From Bacteroidales bacterium UBA1192 (GTDB taxonomy: Bacteria; Bacteroidota; Bacteroidia; Bacteroidales; Bacteroidaceae), in the NCBI GenBank assembly GCA_002310175.1, contig DBYG01000060.1, positions 34,403-82,286 of the forward strand: a stretch of 47,884 nucleotides of DNA. Direction: 5' to 3'. This document shows, piece after piece, positions 16,960-26,692 of this stretch. The notes under the pieces are model-generated. The model worked only from the letters and a program-made list of their open reading frames with translations. It did not search any database and was not told the DNA's origin. Position 1 is the first letter of the stretch. Every line of letters begins with the position of its first letter. The position numbers and the translations under genes are program-made.

Positions 16960-18918
16960 ATGGCAGAAACTGAGGAATTATTCAACCCCACCGCCACAGA
17001 GGCGCAGTATAATGAGGACAATATCCGGCACATGGACGACATGGAGCATATCCGTACCCGTCCCGGTATGTACATTGGCAAGTTAGGCGATGGCTCTCAG
17101 GCTGATGATGGCGTTTATGTGTTGCTCAAGGAGATTATTGACAACAGTGTGGATGAGTTCCGCATGAATACCGGCAAGCGCATTGATATAGAACTGACCG
17201 ATACCGGGAGGGTTTCTGTACGTGACTACGGACGTGGTATACCTCAAGGTAAACTTGTTGAAGCGGTAAGTATACTTAACACCGGCGGTAAGTTTGACAG
17301 CAAGGCGTTCAAGAAAAGCGTTGGCTTGAACGGTGTCGGCCTGAAGGCGGTCAACGCGTTGAGCTTACACTTTGAGGTTAGCAGTTGGCGTGACGGACAG
17401 GTTAGGACGCTTGTTTTTGAGCGTGGCAAGCTTCAGTCCGATGTGACTGCTCCCAGTGCTGATGAACACGGTACCCAGGTGATTTTTGAGCCGGACAACC
17501 AACTGTTTGCCGGTTACCAGTTCCGTCCTGCCATCATTGAGACCATGTTGAGGAATTACACCTATCTGAATACCGGTCTTATCATATTGTACAATGGTCA
17601 GCGTTTCATGTCCCGCAACGGATTGGAGGATCTGTTAGGCGAGCGCATGAGCGCCCAGAGCCTTTATCCCATAATACATCTTCAGGGAACGGATATAGAA
17701 ATAGCGTTTACACATACCAACCAGTACGGAGAGGAGTACTATTCATTTGTTAACGGTCAGTATACATCTCAGGGCGGAACCCATCAGAGTGCATTCAAGG
17801 AGCATATAGCACGTACGATAAAAGAATTCTACGGCAAGCAGTTCGAGTCAGGTGATGTCCGTAACGGCATTGTGGCAGCCATTGCGGTGAATGTGGAGGA
17901 ACCGGTGTTTGAGAGCCAGACCAAAATCAAGCTTGGATCCACTACCATGAGTCCAAACGGCGGTGTGTCACTCAACAAGTTTGTGGGTGATTTTATAAAA
18001 AAGGAGGTCGATGACCTGTTGCACAAGGAGCCGGAGGTGGCTGATGTTATACTCAGGAAAATCCAGGAGTCCGAGAAAGAACGAAAGGAGATAGCAGGTA
18101 TCACCAAGCAGGCTCGTGAGCGGGCCAAGAAAGCTAACCTGCATAACCGCAAACTGGCAGACTGTCGCATTCATCTGAATGATTCCAAGGGTGACCGTCA
18201 GGAAGAGAGCAGTATTTTCATAACTGAGGGTGACTCTGCCAGCGGTTCCATTACCAAGAGCCGTGATGTGAATACCCAGGCTGTTTTCAGTCTGCGGGGC
18301 AAACCGCTTAACTGCTACGGCCTGACCAAGAAAGTGGTCTATGAGAATGAGGAGTTCAACCTTCTTCAGGCGGCACTGAACATTGAGGAGGGCTTGGATG
18401 ACCTTCGCTACAATAAGATAATAGTGGCTACCGATGCTGATGTTGATGGTATGCACATACGTTTGCTTATGATAACCTTTTTCCTGCAGTTCTTTCCTGA
18501 ACTTGTAAGAAAAGGCCATGTGTATATCCTTCAGACTCCGCTGTTCAGGGTCAGGAACAGACGTAAGAAGAAAAAAAGTCCTGCCGGACACATTGACGGG
18601 GTGGTGACTGAGAAAGGTGAGTTTGAGACCATATACTGCTATTCGGACGAGGAACGTAGGCAGGCCATTGAAAAACTGTCTCCCAACCCTGAGATAACCC
18701 GGTTTAAAGGACTTGGCGAGATTTCGCCCGACGAATTCAAGAACTTTATAGGACAGGATATGCGTCTGGAGCTGGTAACTCTTCAGAAGACGGATGCCGT
18801 GGATGACCTCTTGTCTTTTTATATGGGCAAGAACACTATGGAACGCCAGAATTTCATCATTGACAATCTGGTGGTGGAGGAGGACAGAGTTGAGGAGGAT
18901 GAAGGTGAGTTATTCTAA
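16960..18918 (+). CDS. parE: DNA topoisomerase IV subunit B
   Basis: This 652-residue type IIA topoisomerase ATPase subunit has the GHKL fold at the N-terminus: EIIDNSVDEF with the Mg-binding Asn, RDYGRGIP, and VGLNGVGLKAVNALS for the ATP lid. The Toprim domain follows with ITEGDSASGSI and VATDADVDGMHIRLL. The C-terminus has RFKGLGEISPDEFKNFIG and NTMERQNFIIDNL. ParE rather than GyrB is favoured by length, by the missing GyrB insertion, and by the familiar Bacteroidales order parE-coaD-S41 protease. The parC partner is not in this window. It acts with ParC to decatenate replicated chromosomes. Confidence 0.9.
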   Translation: MAETEELFNPTATEAQYNEDNIRHMDDMEHIRTRPGMYIGKLGDGSQADDGVYVLLKEIIDNSVDEFRMNTGKRIDIELTDTGRVSVRDYGRGIPQGKLVEAVSILNTGGKFDSKAFKKSVGLNGVGLKAVNALSLHFEVSSWRDGQVRTLVFERGKLQSDVTAPSADEHGTQVIFEPDNQLFAGYQFRPAIIETMLRNYTYLNTGLIILYNGQRFMSRNGLEDLLGERMSAQSLYPIIHLQGTDIEIAFTHTNQYGEEYYSFVNGQYTSQGGTHQSAFKEHIARTIKEFYGKQFESGDVRNGIVAAIAVNVEEPVFESQTKIKLGSTTMSPNGGVSLNKFVGDFIKKEVDDLLHKEPEVADVILRKIQESEKERKEIAGITKQARERAKKANLHNRKLADCRIHLNDSKGDRQEESSIFITEGDSASGSITKSRDVNTQAVFSLRGKPLNCYGLTKKVVYENEEFNLLQAALNIEEGLDDLRYNKIIVATDADVDGMHIRLLMITFFLQFFPELVRKGHVYILQTPLFRVRNRRKKKKSPAGHIDGVVTEKGEFETIYCYSDEERRQAIEKLSPNPEITRFKGLGEISPDEFKNFIGQDMRLELVTLQKTDAVDDLLSFYMGKNTMERQNFIIDNLVVEEDRVEEDEGELF

Positions 18919-18934
18919 CTGAAAAAAAGTGCAT

Positions 18935-19384
18935 ATGAAACTCTTATTTCCCGGATCATTCGATCCTTTCACCATAGGGCATGCCAATCTTGTGGAGCGT
19001 GCGACAGGTATGGGGTTCGAGATAGTGATAGCCGTAGGAATCAACGAGGGCAAGAAGCCGATGTTCACCACATTGCAGCGTCTTGAAGCAATCCAGGCTT
19101 ATTACAAGTCCAACCCCCTTGTCAAGGTGGTCGTTTATGACGGTCTTACCGTTGATGCTGTCCGCGCTAACGGTTGCGACGCCATACTTCGCGGTATCCG
19201 TTCTGTCACTGATTATGACAGGGAACGTAACCTGGCCGACATAAACCGTTCAATTGACGGAATTGAAACCATTCTGCTGGTTTCCAGTCCGGCAGTCCAG
19301 CATGTGAGCAGCAGTCTGGTACGTGAACTTCTCTCATTCGGCCGGAAAGCAGATGCTCTGATGATTGATACATTCAAGCCATAA
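18935..19384 (+). CDS. coaD: Phosphopantetheine adenylyltransferase
   Basis: This 149-residue nucleotidyltransferase performs the fourth step of coenzyme A synthesis, making dephospho-CoA from phosphopantetheine and ATP. The nucleotidyltransferase motif is PGSFDPFTIGHANL. ILRGIRSVTDYDRERNLAD and the end motif VQHVSSSLVREL are typical. The start is taken at the ATG at 18935; the GTG six bases upstream is in frame but would add two residues to an already typical N-terminus. It lies 16 bases after parE and nine before the protease gene. Confidence 0.95.
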   Translation: MKLLFPGSFDPFTIGHANLVERATGMGFEIVIAVGINEGKKPMFTTLQRLEAIQAYYKSNPLVKVVVYDGLTVDAVRANGCDAILRGIRSVTDYDRERNLADINRSIDGIETILLVSSPAVQHVSSSLVRELLSFGRKADALMIDTFKP

Positions 19385-19393
19385 CTCTGAATT

Positions 19394-20992
19394 ATGAAAG
19401 CAAAACAGATATTATTAGCTGCACTTTTGTTGCCTATGGCATTGATGGCCCAGCCTGGCATGATGATGCAGCCTCAGCCGCAACGCAGGCCGAGTGTTAT
19501 TGACGAGCAGCTTCAGAAACTGCTTGTAGCTGAAACAGCCATCACAAGCTTGTATGTCGAGGATGTTGACCAGGTCAAACTCATAGAAAGTGCAATCAAA
19601 GGTATGCTGGAGGAGCTGGATCCCCATTCCACATACCTGACACCGGAAGAGAATGACAAGTCCAACGAGACTCTGATGGGCTCCTTTGACGGAATAGGTG
19701 TTCAGTTCAATATGGTTGAGGATACGCTGTTCATTGTTCAGCCCATTCCGGACGGACCGTCCGAACGTGCCGGAATACTGGCAGGAGACCGGATAGTTAC
19801 GGTGAATGACACCGCAATAGCCGGAGTCAATATGTCACAGGAGAACATCATGAAGCGTCTTCGCGGTCCGCGTGGCACAAAAGTTGATTTGGGAATAGTA
19901 CGAAGAGGTGTGGATGGCCAGGTCCATTTCACCATTATCCGTGACAAGATACCGGTCAATTCAGTTGATGCCGCATATATGATCTCACCCGGAATAGGTT
20001 ATATAAAGGTTTCCAATTTCGGAGCTACTACGGTTGAGGAGTTTGAAAACAAGCTCAAGGATCTTCAAGGAAAAGGACTTCAATCACTTATTCTGGATCT
20101 TCAGGGTAACGGAGGAGGGTTCCTGATGGCAGCTGTCGGTATTGCCAACGAGTTTCTGAACCGAGACCAGCTTGTGGTCTATACAGAGGGAAAACGTTCT
20201 CCCCGGAGTGGGTTCGTCGCTGACGGTTCGGGCCGTTTCAGGACCGGACGTCTGGCAGTGCTTATAGATGAGTATTCGGCATCGGCCAGTGAGATCGTGT
20301 CGGGTGCTGTCCAGGATTGGGACCGTGCCACCATCGTCGGCCGCCGTTCATTCGGAAAAGGACTTGTACAGCGGCCTATTGAACTGCATGACGGTTCCAT
20401 GATAAGGTTGACTGTGGCCAAATACTATACTCCAGTGGGCCGTTGTATTCAGAAACCGTACGGCAAGGATGTGGATTACGGGGATGACATTATAGAGCGA
20501 CTGCATCATGGTGAGCTGACCAACAGGGACAGTATCCATTTCCCCGATTCCCTGAAATACAATACAATGGTTCAAAAAAGAGTGGTGTATGGTGGAGGCG
20601 GTATTATGCCGGATGTCTTCGTCCCGCTTGATACAACCCGGACCAACAAGTACTACCGCAATCTGACTGCAAATAACGTGGTGCTCCAGACGGCCATGCA
20701 ATATACCGAGCGCAACCGCCGGATGCTGCAGCGCCGTTACAGGGATTTCGAAAGTTTCAATAGCGGCTTTGAAGCCGGTACTGACGTGCTGGCACTTTTG
20801 CTTTCCAAGGCTTCGGATGCCAAGATAGAGTATAATCATGAAGAGTATGAGGCCTGTCTTCCCATCTATAAGACACAGTTGAAAGCCATGATTGCCAGGA
20901 ATCTATGGGGTATGAACGAGTATTACCAGGTTATCCAGACTCTGGATGAAACCGTCCAGCGTGCGGTCGAACTTCTGAAAACCGGCCAATAG
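19394..20992 (+). CDS. S41-family carboxyl-terminal processing protease, exported
   Basis: This 532-residue protein starts with a signal peptide (MKAKQILLAALLLPMALMAQ), followed by a short Met/Gln/Pro-rich stretch. A helical segment with LDPHSTYLTPEE comes next, then a PDZ domain at about 95-190 (GPSERAGILAGDRIVTVNDT). The tail-specific protease core follows with LILDLQGNGGGFL. The catalytic serine is S297 in EYSASASEI and the lysine is K322 in RSFGKG, at the 25-residue spacing of the CtpA/Prc family. It probably trims or degrades periplasmic proteins. It is the third gene of the parE-coaD-protease run, and its stop is followed by a promoter region for the next gene. Confidence 0.93.
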   Translation: MKAKQILLAALLLPMALMAQPGMMMQPQPQRRPSVIDEQLQKLLVAETAITSLYVEDVDQVKLIESAIKGMLEELDPHSTYLTPEENDKSNETLMGSFDGIGVQFNMVEDTLFIVQPIPDGPSERAGILAGDRIVTVNDTAIAGVNMSQENIMKRLRGPRGTKVDLGIVRRGVDGQVHFTIIRDKIPVNSVDAAYMISPGIGYIKVSNFGATTVEEFENKLKDLQGKGLQSLILDLQGNGGGFLMAAVGIANEFLNRDQLVVYTEGKRSPRSGFVADGSGRFRTGRLAVLIDEYSASASEIVSGAVQDWDRATIVGRRSFGKGLVQRPIELHDGSMIRLTVAKYYTPVGRCIQKPYGKDVDYGDDIIERLHHGELTNRDSIHFPDSLKYNTMVQKRVVYGGGGIMPDVFVPLDTTRTNKYYRNLTANNVVLQTAMQYTERNRRMLQRRYRDFESFNSGFEAGTDVLALLLSKASDAKIEYNHEEYEACLPIYKTQLKAMIARNLWGMNEYYQVIQTLDETVQRAVELLKTGQ

Positions 20993-21021
20993 AGTTAAGG
21001 CAGCTATATAAAGTACCACTT

Positions 21022-21054
21022 TTTGATCTGCGAAACGTTTTTTTTGTAAGTTTG
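21022..21054 (+). promoter_or_regulatory. Promoter of the GPH transporter gene
   Basis: TTTG at 21022-21025 and TAAGTTTG at 21047-21054 are separated by 21 bases. Both elements match the consensus. The ATG lies 50 bases downstream. Confidence 0.65.
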
Positions 21055-21104
21055 TAGTCATATTGGATTCGGCAACGATAATTATTAACTATAAAAACTG
21101 ATTT

Positions 21105-22529
21105 ATGGCAAACGAGAACAAGGGTTTTTACAAACTCAACTGGATGCAGCGCATCGGATTCGGCTCCGGTGACCTGGCCCAGAACCTTATTTACCAGACC
21201 ATAAGCATTTGGCTGGCATTCTTCTATACAAACGTGTTCGGACTTCCTGCAGGTTATGCAAGTGTAATGTTCCTGGTGGTCCGTATCATTGATGTGATCT
21301 GGGATCCTATTGTGGGTGCATACATTGACAAACACAGTCCCAAGCTCGGTAAATACCGTGCATATCTGGTGTTCGGTGGCATTCCATTGGTAGGATTCGC
21401 TATACTTTGTTTCTGGAACGGTATGTCCGATGCTTCAGAGACAGCCAAGCTCATCTATGCATACGTCACATACGTAGGTATGTCAATGTGCTACACTCTC
21501 GTGAATGTCCCTTACGGTGCGCTGAATGCGTCGCTTACCCGTGATACAAACGAGATAACAATACTTACCTCCACCCGTATGTTCATGGCAAATCTGGGCG
21601 GTCTGCTGGTCAGTGCCGGCATTCCTATCTTCGTATGTCTGATGACCGGTTACGGTGATATTCACAATGCGTTGAGTACTGCCCTGTTTATGGGTCTGGG
21701 TTCTCTGCCGGCATTCATTTTCATGCCTCTTGTCCCCGCTATCAAAAGGAAGGTGGGCAAGCGTGGTATGTTCAATATTTTCCTGTCTGTAGCTATTGTG
21801 GGCATGGTTCTTCTCTACATTGTAGGTCTTACTGACCTTAGGAAGAATGACCTGATCATCAATGTATGCCAGTTCATCAAGTCAACCGGTGTAATTGTAG
21901 CTACCGGTTACATGTGGGCTTTGGTTCCTGAGGTTATCTCTTATTCAGAGTACACAAGCGGTAAGCGTATCTCAGGCATAGTAAACGCTCTTACCGGTAT
22001 TTTCTTCAAGGCTGGTATGGCTCTTGGAGGCTTTGTTCCCCTGTTTGTCCTTTGGATTACAGACTACAAGCCCGGTGAATCTGCAGGACAGGACGGAACA
22101 ACTGATCCTCAGGCCTGGTTTACTACAATGCTTATCTACGGCCTTGTAGCTTTGGCTCTGCTAATCTTCTGCTTCACACAGTGCAAGGAGCGCGTTGTCA
22201 TGGATGAGAAGGAGACTGCAAACGTCAAGGTAAGTGACCTGTGGATGGAGTTCATTCACAACCGTCCCCTCAGAATCCTGGCTTTCTTCTTTATCACGGC
22301 TTTCGCCATGATGTCAGTCGGTAACGCCGGCGGTCCATATTTCATGGCGGAGCGCACCAATGATACCATCTCATCATTCCAGTGGCAGGGTATCCTGTGG
22401 CTGCTGTGCCTGATTCCCGCCATCCTGCTTTTCCTCGCCATGTGGATTATCAGCAAGTATGAGCTCACTGATGAAAAGATGGATGAAATTAATCATGAGA
22501 TTGAGGCCAAGGCCGCAGCTAAGGAATAA
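21105..22529 (+). CDS. GPH-family sugar:cation symporter (MFS)
   Basis: This 474-residue inner-membrane protein with about 12 membrane segments belongs to the glycoside-pentoside-hexuronide family (MelB/LacS/XynP relatives). Signatures are RIGFGSGDLAQNLIYQ at the N-terminus, VVRIIDVIWDPIVGAYIDK for the helix 2-3 loop, YTLVNVPYGALNASLTRD in the middle, and VPEVISYSEYTSGKRISGI. It lacks the C-terminal EIIA domain of LacS. The substrate cannot be read from sequence; plausible ones are glycosides, pentosides or hexuronides. It is a single-gene unit with its own promoter and a strong terminator, so the substrate is not given by neighbours. Confidence 0.9.
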   Translation: MANENKGFYKLNWMQRIGFGSGDLAQNLIYQTISIWLAFFYTNVFGLPAGYASVMFLVVRIIDVIWDPIVGAYIDKHSPKLGKYRAYLVFGGIPLVGFAILCFWNGMSDASETAKLIYAYVTYVGMSMCYTLVNVPYGALNASLTRDTNEITILTSTRMFMANLGGLLVSAGIPIFVCLMTGYGDIHNALSTALFMGLGSLPAFIFMPLVPAIKRKVGKRGMFNIFLSVAIVGMVLLYIVGLTDLRKNDLIINVCQFIKSTGVIVATGYMWALVPEVISYSEYTSGKRISGIVNALTGIFFKAGMALGGFVPLFVLWITDYKPGESAGQDGTTDPQAWFTTMLIYGLVALALLIFCFTQCKERVVMDEKETANVKVSDLWMEFIHNRPLRILAFFFITAFAMMSVGNAGGPYFMAERTNDTISSFQWQGILWLLCLIPAILLFLAMWIISKYELTDEKMDEINHEIEAKAAAKE

Positions 22530-22566
22530 ACGCGGTAATTCCTGTAATTCCCGATGTTGAGAAATA

Positions 22567-22604
22567 TGGCCGTTCCCGGGTTTCGGGAGCGGCCACATTT
22601 TTTT
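22567..22604 (+). terminator. Intrinsic terminator of the GPH transporter gene
   Basis: A 12-base stem (22567-22578 with 22584-22595, one T-G wobble) closes a five-base loop. CATTTTTTT follows. Confidence 0.9.
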
Positions 22605-22848
22605 AAAACCTTTTTTGTAAAATATTTTCTTTGTGATACAGGCTCGCGTATGGTAGCTTTCCATCTTTACATCACAGGAACAGGCTTCTTTTCAGCTGTA
22701 ATACCATAACGCTGTATTAAAATGAAAAAAAATTACTACATTTTTGCAGAAATTAAGTTTACATTTGAAAAACTTTGACGTTATTTGCAGAACAACGTTG
22801 TGAGATGTATCTATCTACTTATACTTTATTACTAACTTAATCACGATT
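22605..22848 (+). other. Leader and promoter region of the surface-protein gene
   Basis: These 244 bases hold no reading frame of note. They are AT-rich and contain two copies of TTTGCAGAA, at 22743-22751 and 22784-22792, 41 bases apart. Neither has a good TAnn part for a -7 element, so the promoter cannot be placed firmly. The last 60 bases before the ATG look unstructured and pyrimidine-rich. I see no riboswitch or RNA gene. Confidence 0.4.
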
Positions 22849-25800
22849 ATGAGAAGAATGAAAGTTTTTATGGCCTCAGCATTCGCTTTGCTGATGTCAT
22901 CTGGTGCAGGCGCTTTTGCACAATCGATTCCCGAGTTGCCTGGCGCCGAGGGTAACAGGGTGTTCTTCATCGGTTTTGAGGATGGCGGTGCTACATTTAC
23001 GGATTCCTCGCTTTCAGCGTGGGATACAATTGCCGGTGTCTATTACTATCCCCAGAACAAGTATGACGCATCCTTGAATAAGGAGGATCTCGTTCTTAGA
23101 GATACCACTTATCTGGTTTACAACGAGGTGAGGCCGTTGGCTTCCCGCGGAGACACCTATGAGTTCGTTTCAGACCTTACCGGTGGACATGCAGTTGAGC
23201 TGCAAGCTCTGGGAGGTGAAGGCGGAGAACATTTTCTCAAGTATGTTTCCGGAGGATCGGCAGGAGGCAGCAAGGCAAACAGCTATGATGCCAATCTTTA
23301 TGTCCGTGGTGTTCCAATCGAGGACAACACCTCTTACAGACTCACATATTATGTAAAGACTTCGGGCAAGGATGCGGACATCGAGTGCGACATGATCCGC
23401 GGATGGTTCCAGTCATGGAAGCCTTTTACGATGAGTGCTTCCGGAACTGAATTCATTTCGGACAAGTCCGGATTCCCGGATGACCAGTGGGTACGCATGA
23501 CCTCCATGACCTACTTCCTGAACGATTCCATTGCCAATGCATATCTTCATTCGCAATACTGGTGGGCTGGTGACTGGACGTGGAAAAATCCAGAGAACGG
23601 CAACACATATCAGTACATAATGCAGCCTGATGTCTATTTCTACAGGTTGTCATTCCGCGGTCCTGCCACCACCTATTATATTGATGACCTTTCACTGGTC
23701 AAGTCAATGATAGGTGGAGTGGAGTATAACGATGATGTCCTGAGAGTGGATTTCGGTTATCAGACCAATCTCAGCGAGCTTGCAAAAGCCGATGAGGAGG
23801 GATCGCTTTCCATCCCTGCCGAAATGGTTTCCGTAAAGGGATTGGACGGTTCAGAGGAAGTTGAACTGGAACCTATTTTTGTGGAGTATCACTCAGACGG
23901 TTATCTATATATCTGGTTGGACGAGAGTTGTGACTATTTTGATGACCTGAGAGTCAGTTTCCATAATTCTGAGGATCCCGCCTATCAGTTGAAGTACAAC
24001 GGCAGCCTTTATCCTATGGCTAATCAGACTGAATGGGTGAATGCAGGTAAGATAGTTCCTGATTTTGAGGATGAGTTTGCATATTACAATCCGACTATTT
24101 CAGTTATTGCCAAGGATCTGACTCCGCCTCAGGTTATTTCAACCGTGCCTGATGACGGATCATTCAATCTGGATCCCGTCAAGGATGAATACCGTCAGGT
24201 CAAGGTGTTCTTCAACAAGAAGCCTTATCTGGGAACAGACGGTGTTTCCGTATCGATTACAGGTCCCGGTATCAAGGGCTTCACGCTCAGGCCTGGAACA
24301 TACGACTCTGAGGAGAACAGCATGATTTTCACATTCCCGTCCGATGTACCCAGAAATCTGAACGGTGACTACAAGATTATTGTAGCTTATGTCAAGAGCT
24401 ATTCCGGTGGTCAGAGCGCTGATCCGTTTGAAATGGAACTGTCATACGGTCAGGTTAGTTCCGATCCTCCGACATATTACATGAAGGGTGATTTTGATGC
24501 ACAGAAAGATAACACAGTACCTTTGGGCTTCATCTGCACAGATGCAACCGGTACCCACCAGAACGGCGAGTCCAGTAACGGAAGTGGTCTGCGCCACTAT
24601 CCGGAGGGTAGTGATTTCTTCCGCTGCTTCTATCTGGGACCGCGTGACGGAGCAAACTTCGGAGAGGCTACATACGGTGAGGTTAATGACCATACCCTGC
24701 TCCTTTCTCCAGGAAAGGTACGCGTACGTTTCGAATATACTGGCTGGGAGACCAAAAAACAGACATTCACGTTCTCGTTCTATAAATATGACGATCCTGA
24801 GAATCCTCTTATCGAAGAGGAACTGACTCCTACCGCTGCCCACTGGCGTGTGGGCGGTAGCGGAACAGCTACTGTCGTAGATGACGCAGATGTCTTCTCA
24901 CAGGATATTGATATTACAGAGGAGGGCCTGTATGTGATGAAATGGCGTATCAATGCCAGTGGTTGGACCGGTATAGCATTCGGTGATGTTGAGGTTACAA
25001 ACTGCTACTCAAAGCATCGTCTGCTGCTGGCTGATTTCGAGACCGCCTACAACAATGCGCTTGCTCTGAAGGATGAGGTTATGGCTTCCGAAACCAAGTA
25101 TTCCGGTGAAGACTTCAATAAGTTCTCAGATGAGATTCTCACCGGTTACAACGGATTCTCAAGCACCTCTCCCTCTGAATGGAAGGCTGCCACCGCTGCC
25201 GTATTGGACGGTACCTCCGAAATGCGCGCTAGAATCGCCCTTGTTGACAAGTACCTTACGGGTTATAACGATGCTGTGGCAAAACGCGACCAGTATGTTG
25301 AGAAACCAGAGGAAGGTCTGAGGGCATATACTACTCTTGTCACCACTCTCCTTGCTTATTCGAATCTTGATGTCACAGCCAAGAACAGCAATGAGTTGAA
25401 TGAAATCATTGATGAAATTGCTGCTGCTGTAACTACAGTGAATAACCGTGTCACTCTTGACACCAATTTCGAAAATGCTCTCAAGTCAGCTGCTACAACT
25501 CTGGAGGAGGAGCAGGAGTACAGTTATCTCCCGGAATTCGGTGAATTGCAGGCTGCATACGATACATATAAGGATATTAATGTCATAACTGAAGCTGACG
25601 GACAGCTTACAGACGCTATCAATGCTCTGAACGGTGGTGTGAAGGCATACCAGTATGCTTATGGTCCTATCGCCGCACAAACTGTACAGGTTAAGGGTCT
25701 CTATAAGCTGGCCGGTGACCTTGAGGTTAATTTCGATGAGATTCAGGAGGGTCTTGCTGCCAATCTGAGTACACGTATGGAGAATCTCCGTACGGATGAC

Positions 25801-26622
25801 CAGGGTCTGGCTTCCCTGCTCAAGGAGATCATCAAGTTCCGCGTCTATGACATCCTTGCCGAAGGCGGATCAGATACACTGAACCTGACTCCGTTCATTA
25901 CCAACTACAACCTGTACTGCACAGCCCAGAAGGATGTGGAGGTTGAGCATTACAACTACTCATACGGTACTCCTAACAACAGATGGAGGCTTGTAACTTC
26001 AACCTTTACAACTGTCTATCCGGGCTGGACTGTTACCGGACTGGGTGGTAACGTACATGTGGTGAGCGAGCTTCAGAACTGGGAAGACAAGCCCGAGATT
26101 ATAGACGGCTTCATAGCATTCGACTGGAGTGCCAAGGTTGAACTGGAGCAGACAGTTAAAGGCCTGCCGGAAGGTGTCTACTCAATCGGTGTAGGTCTTA
26201 ACAATCAGATCAGTTCGACAATTCTTGTAGGTACTGTGGGCGATGTCGCTGACACCGTTCATATCGCATCCTCCAACCAGAACTATCCGTCCAAGGCCAA
26301 TGTGTTTGCCGAGAATCTGGAAGTTACTGATTCCATCAATGCAAAAGTTGTTGTTGCCGGTGGTAACGGATGGGGCCGAATTGACAACTGGGAACTTTAT
26401 CTGACCGCCAAGCGTCCGGCCACGGACTATAAAGCTCTGGCTGCAGCCCAGAAGAGTGTTGTCGAAGAATGTCTGACAATGGTACCTGAACTCAAGGAGG
26501 TGAAGTCATACAGATACTACACTATAGATGGTATTGAGACTGACGCTTCACGCAAGGGTACTATAATCCGTGTGGGAACTAATGCTGATGGCAGCCGTAC
26601 GGTTGAAAAGATCATGCGGTAA
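22849..26622 (+). CDS. Large secreted multi-domain surface protein, function unknown
   Basis: This 1257-residue protein has a signal peptide (cleavage near AFAQ). Residues about 40-290 look like a beta-sandwich (VFFIGFEDGG, YRLTYYVKTSG, TYYIDDLSLVK). About 425-540 is an SbsA/Big_5-like Ig domain (PPQVISTVPDDGSFNLDPV). About 545-720 is a second beta-sandwich. About 725-970 is helical and resembles FIVAR repeats (FETAYNNALALKDEVM, INALNGGVKAYQYA). Another beta-sandwich occupies about 1000-1210 (GLPEGVYSIGVGLNNQ). The last 40 residues (YYTIDGIETDASRKGTIIRV) resemble the C-terminal tails found on exported Bacteroidales proteins, close to type IX sorting tails. No catalytic residues are recognised. 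Adhesion or glycan binding is a reasonable guess. It is monocistronic. Confidence 0.75.
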   Translation: MRRMKVFMASAFALLMSSGAGAFAQSIPELPGAEGNRVFFIGFEDGGATFTDSSLSAWDTIAGVYYYPQNKYDASLNKEDLVLRDTTYLVYNEVRPLASRGDTYEFVSDLTGGHAVELQALGGEGGEHFLKYVSGGSAGGSKANSYDANLYVRGVPIEDNTSYRLTYYVKTSGKDADIECDMIRGWFQSWKPFTMSASGTEFISDKSGFPDDQWVRMTSMTYFLNDSIANAYLHSQYWWAGDWTWKNPENGNTYQYIMQPDVYFYRLSFRGPATTYYIDDLSLVKSMIGGVEYNDDVLRVDFGYQTNLSELAKADEEGSLSIPAEMVSVKGLDGSEEVELEPIFVEYHSDGYLYIWLDESCDYFDDLRVSFHNSEDPAYQLKYNGSLYPMANQTEWVNAGKIVPDFEDEFAYYNPTISVIAKDLTPPQVISTVPDDGSFNLDPVKDEYRQVKVFFNKKPYLGTDGVSVSITGPGIKGFTLRPGTYDSEENSMIFTFPSDVPRNLNGDYKIIVAYVKSYSGGQSADPFEMELSYGQVSSDPPTYYMKGDFDAQKDNTVPLGFICTDATGTHQNGESSNGSGLRHYPEGSDFFRCFYLGPRDGANFGEATYGEVNDHTLLLSPGKVRVRFEYTGWETKKQTFTFSFYKYDDPENPLIEEELTPTAAHWRVGGSGTATVVDDADVFSQDIDITEEGLYVMKWRINASGWTGIAFGDVEVTNCYSKHRLLLADFETAYNNALALKDEVMASETKYSGEDFNKFSDEILTGYNGFSSTSPSEWKAATAAVLDGTSEMRARIALVDKYLTGYNDAVAKRDQYVEKPEEGLRAYTTLVTTLLAYSNLDVTAKNSNELNEIIDEIAAAVTTVNNRVTLDTNFENALKSAATTLEEEQEYSYLPEFGELQAAYDTYKDINVITEADGQLTDAINALNGGVKAYQYAYGPIAAQTVQVKGLYKLAGDLEVNFDEIQEGLAANLSTRMENLRTDDQGLASLLKEIIKFRVYDILAEGGSDTLNLTPFITNYNLYCTAQKDVEVEHYNYSYGTPNNRWRLVTSTFTTVYPGWTVTGLGGNVHVVSELQNWEDKPEIIDGFIAFDWSAKVELEQTVKGLPEGVYSIGVGLNNQISSTILVGTVGDVADTVHIASSNQNYPSKANVFAENLEVTDSINAKVVVAGGNGWGRIDNWELYLTAKRPATDYKALAAAQKSVVEECLTMVPELKEVKSYRYYTIDGIETDASRKGTIIRVGTNADGSRTVEKIMR

Positions 26623-26640
26623 GGTTTTCCTGCCTGAATA

Positions 26641-26690
26641 AAGAATCAGGGTGGCCGGACGGTCACCCTGATTCTTTGTTTATTTTTTGT
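26641..26690 (+). terminator. Strong intrinsic terminator between convergent genes
   Basis: A 16-base stem (26641-26656 with 26661-26676, one G-T wobble) encloses a GGAC loop. TGTTTATTTTTTG follows. It ends the surface-protein gene. The stem could also halt transcripts from the opposite strand, but the T tract on that side is poor. Confidence 0.9.
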
Positions 26691-26692
26691 TG

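Noticed and set aside
16960..18918. GyrB instead of ParE
   Set aside because: Length and the coaD/S41 neighbourhood fit ParE better. The distinction still rests on synteny and length rather than a decisive residue.
22737..22792. Promoter boxes at the two TTTGCAGAA copies before the surface-protein gene
   Set aside because: Neither copy has TA at the right distance, and the -33 spacing does not fit, so no firm call was made.
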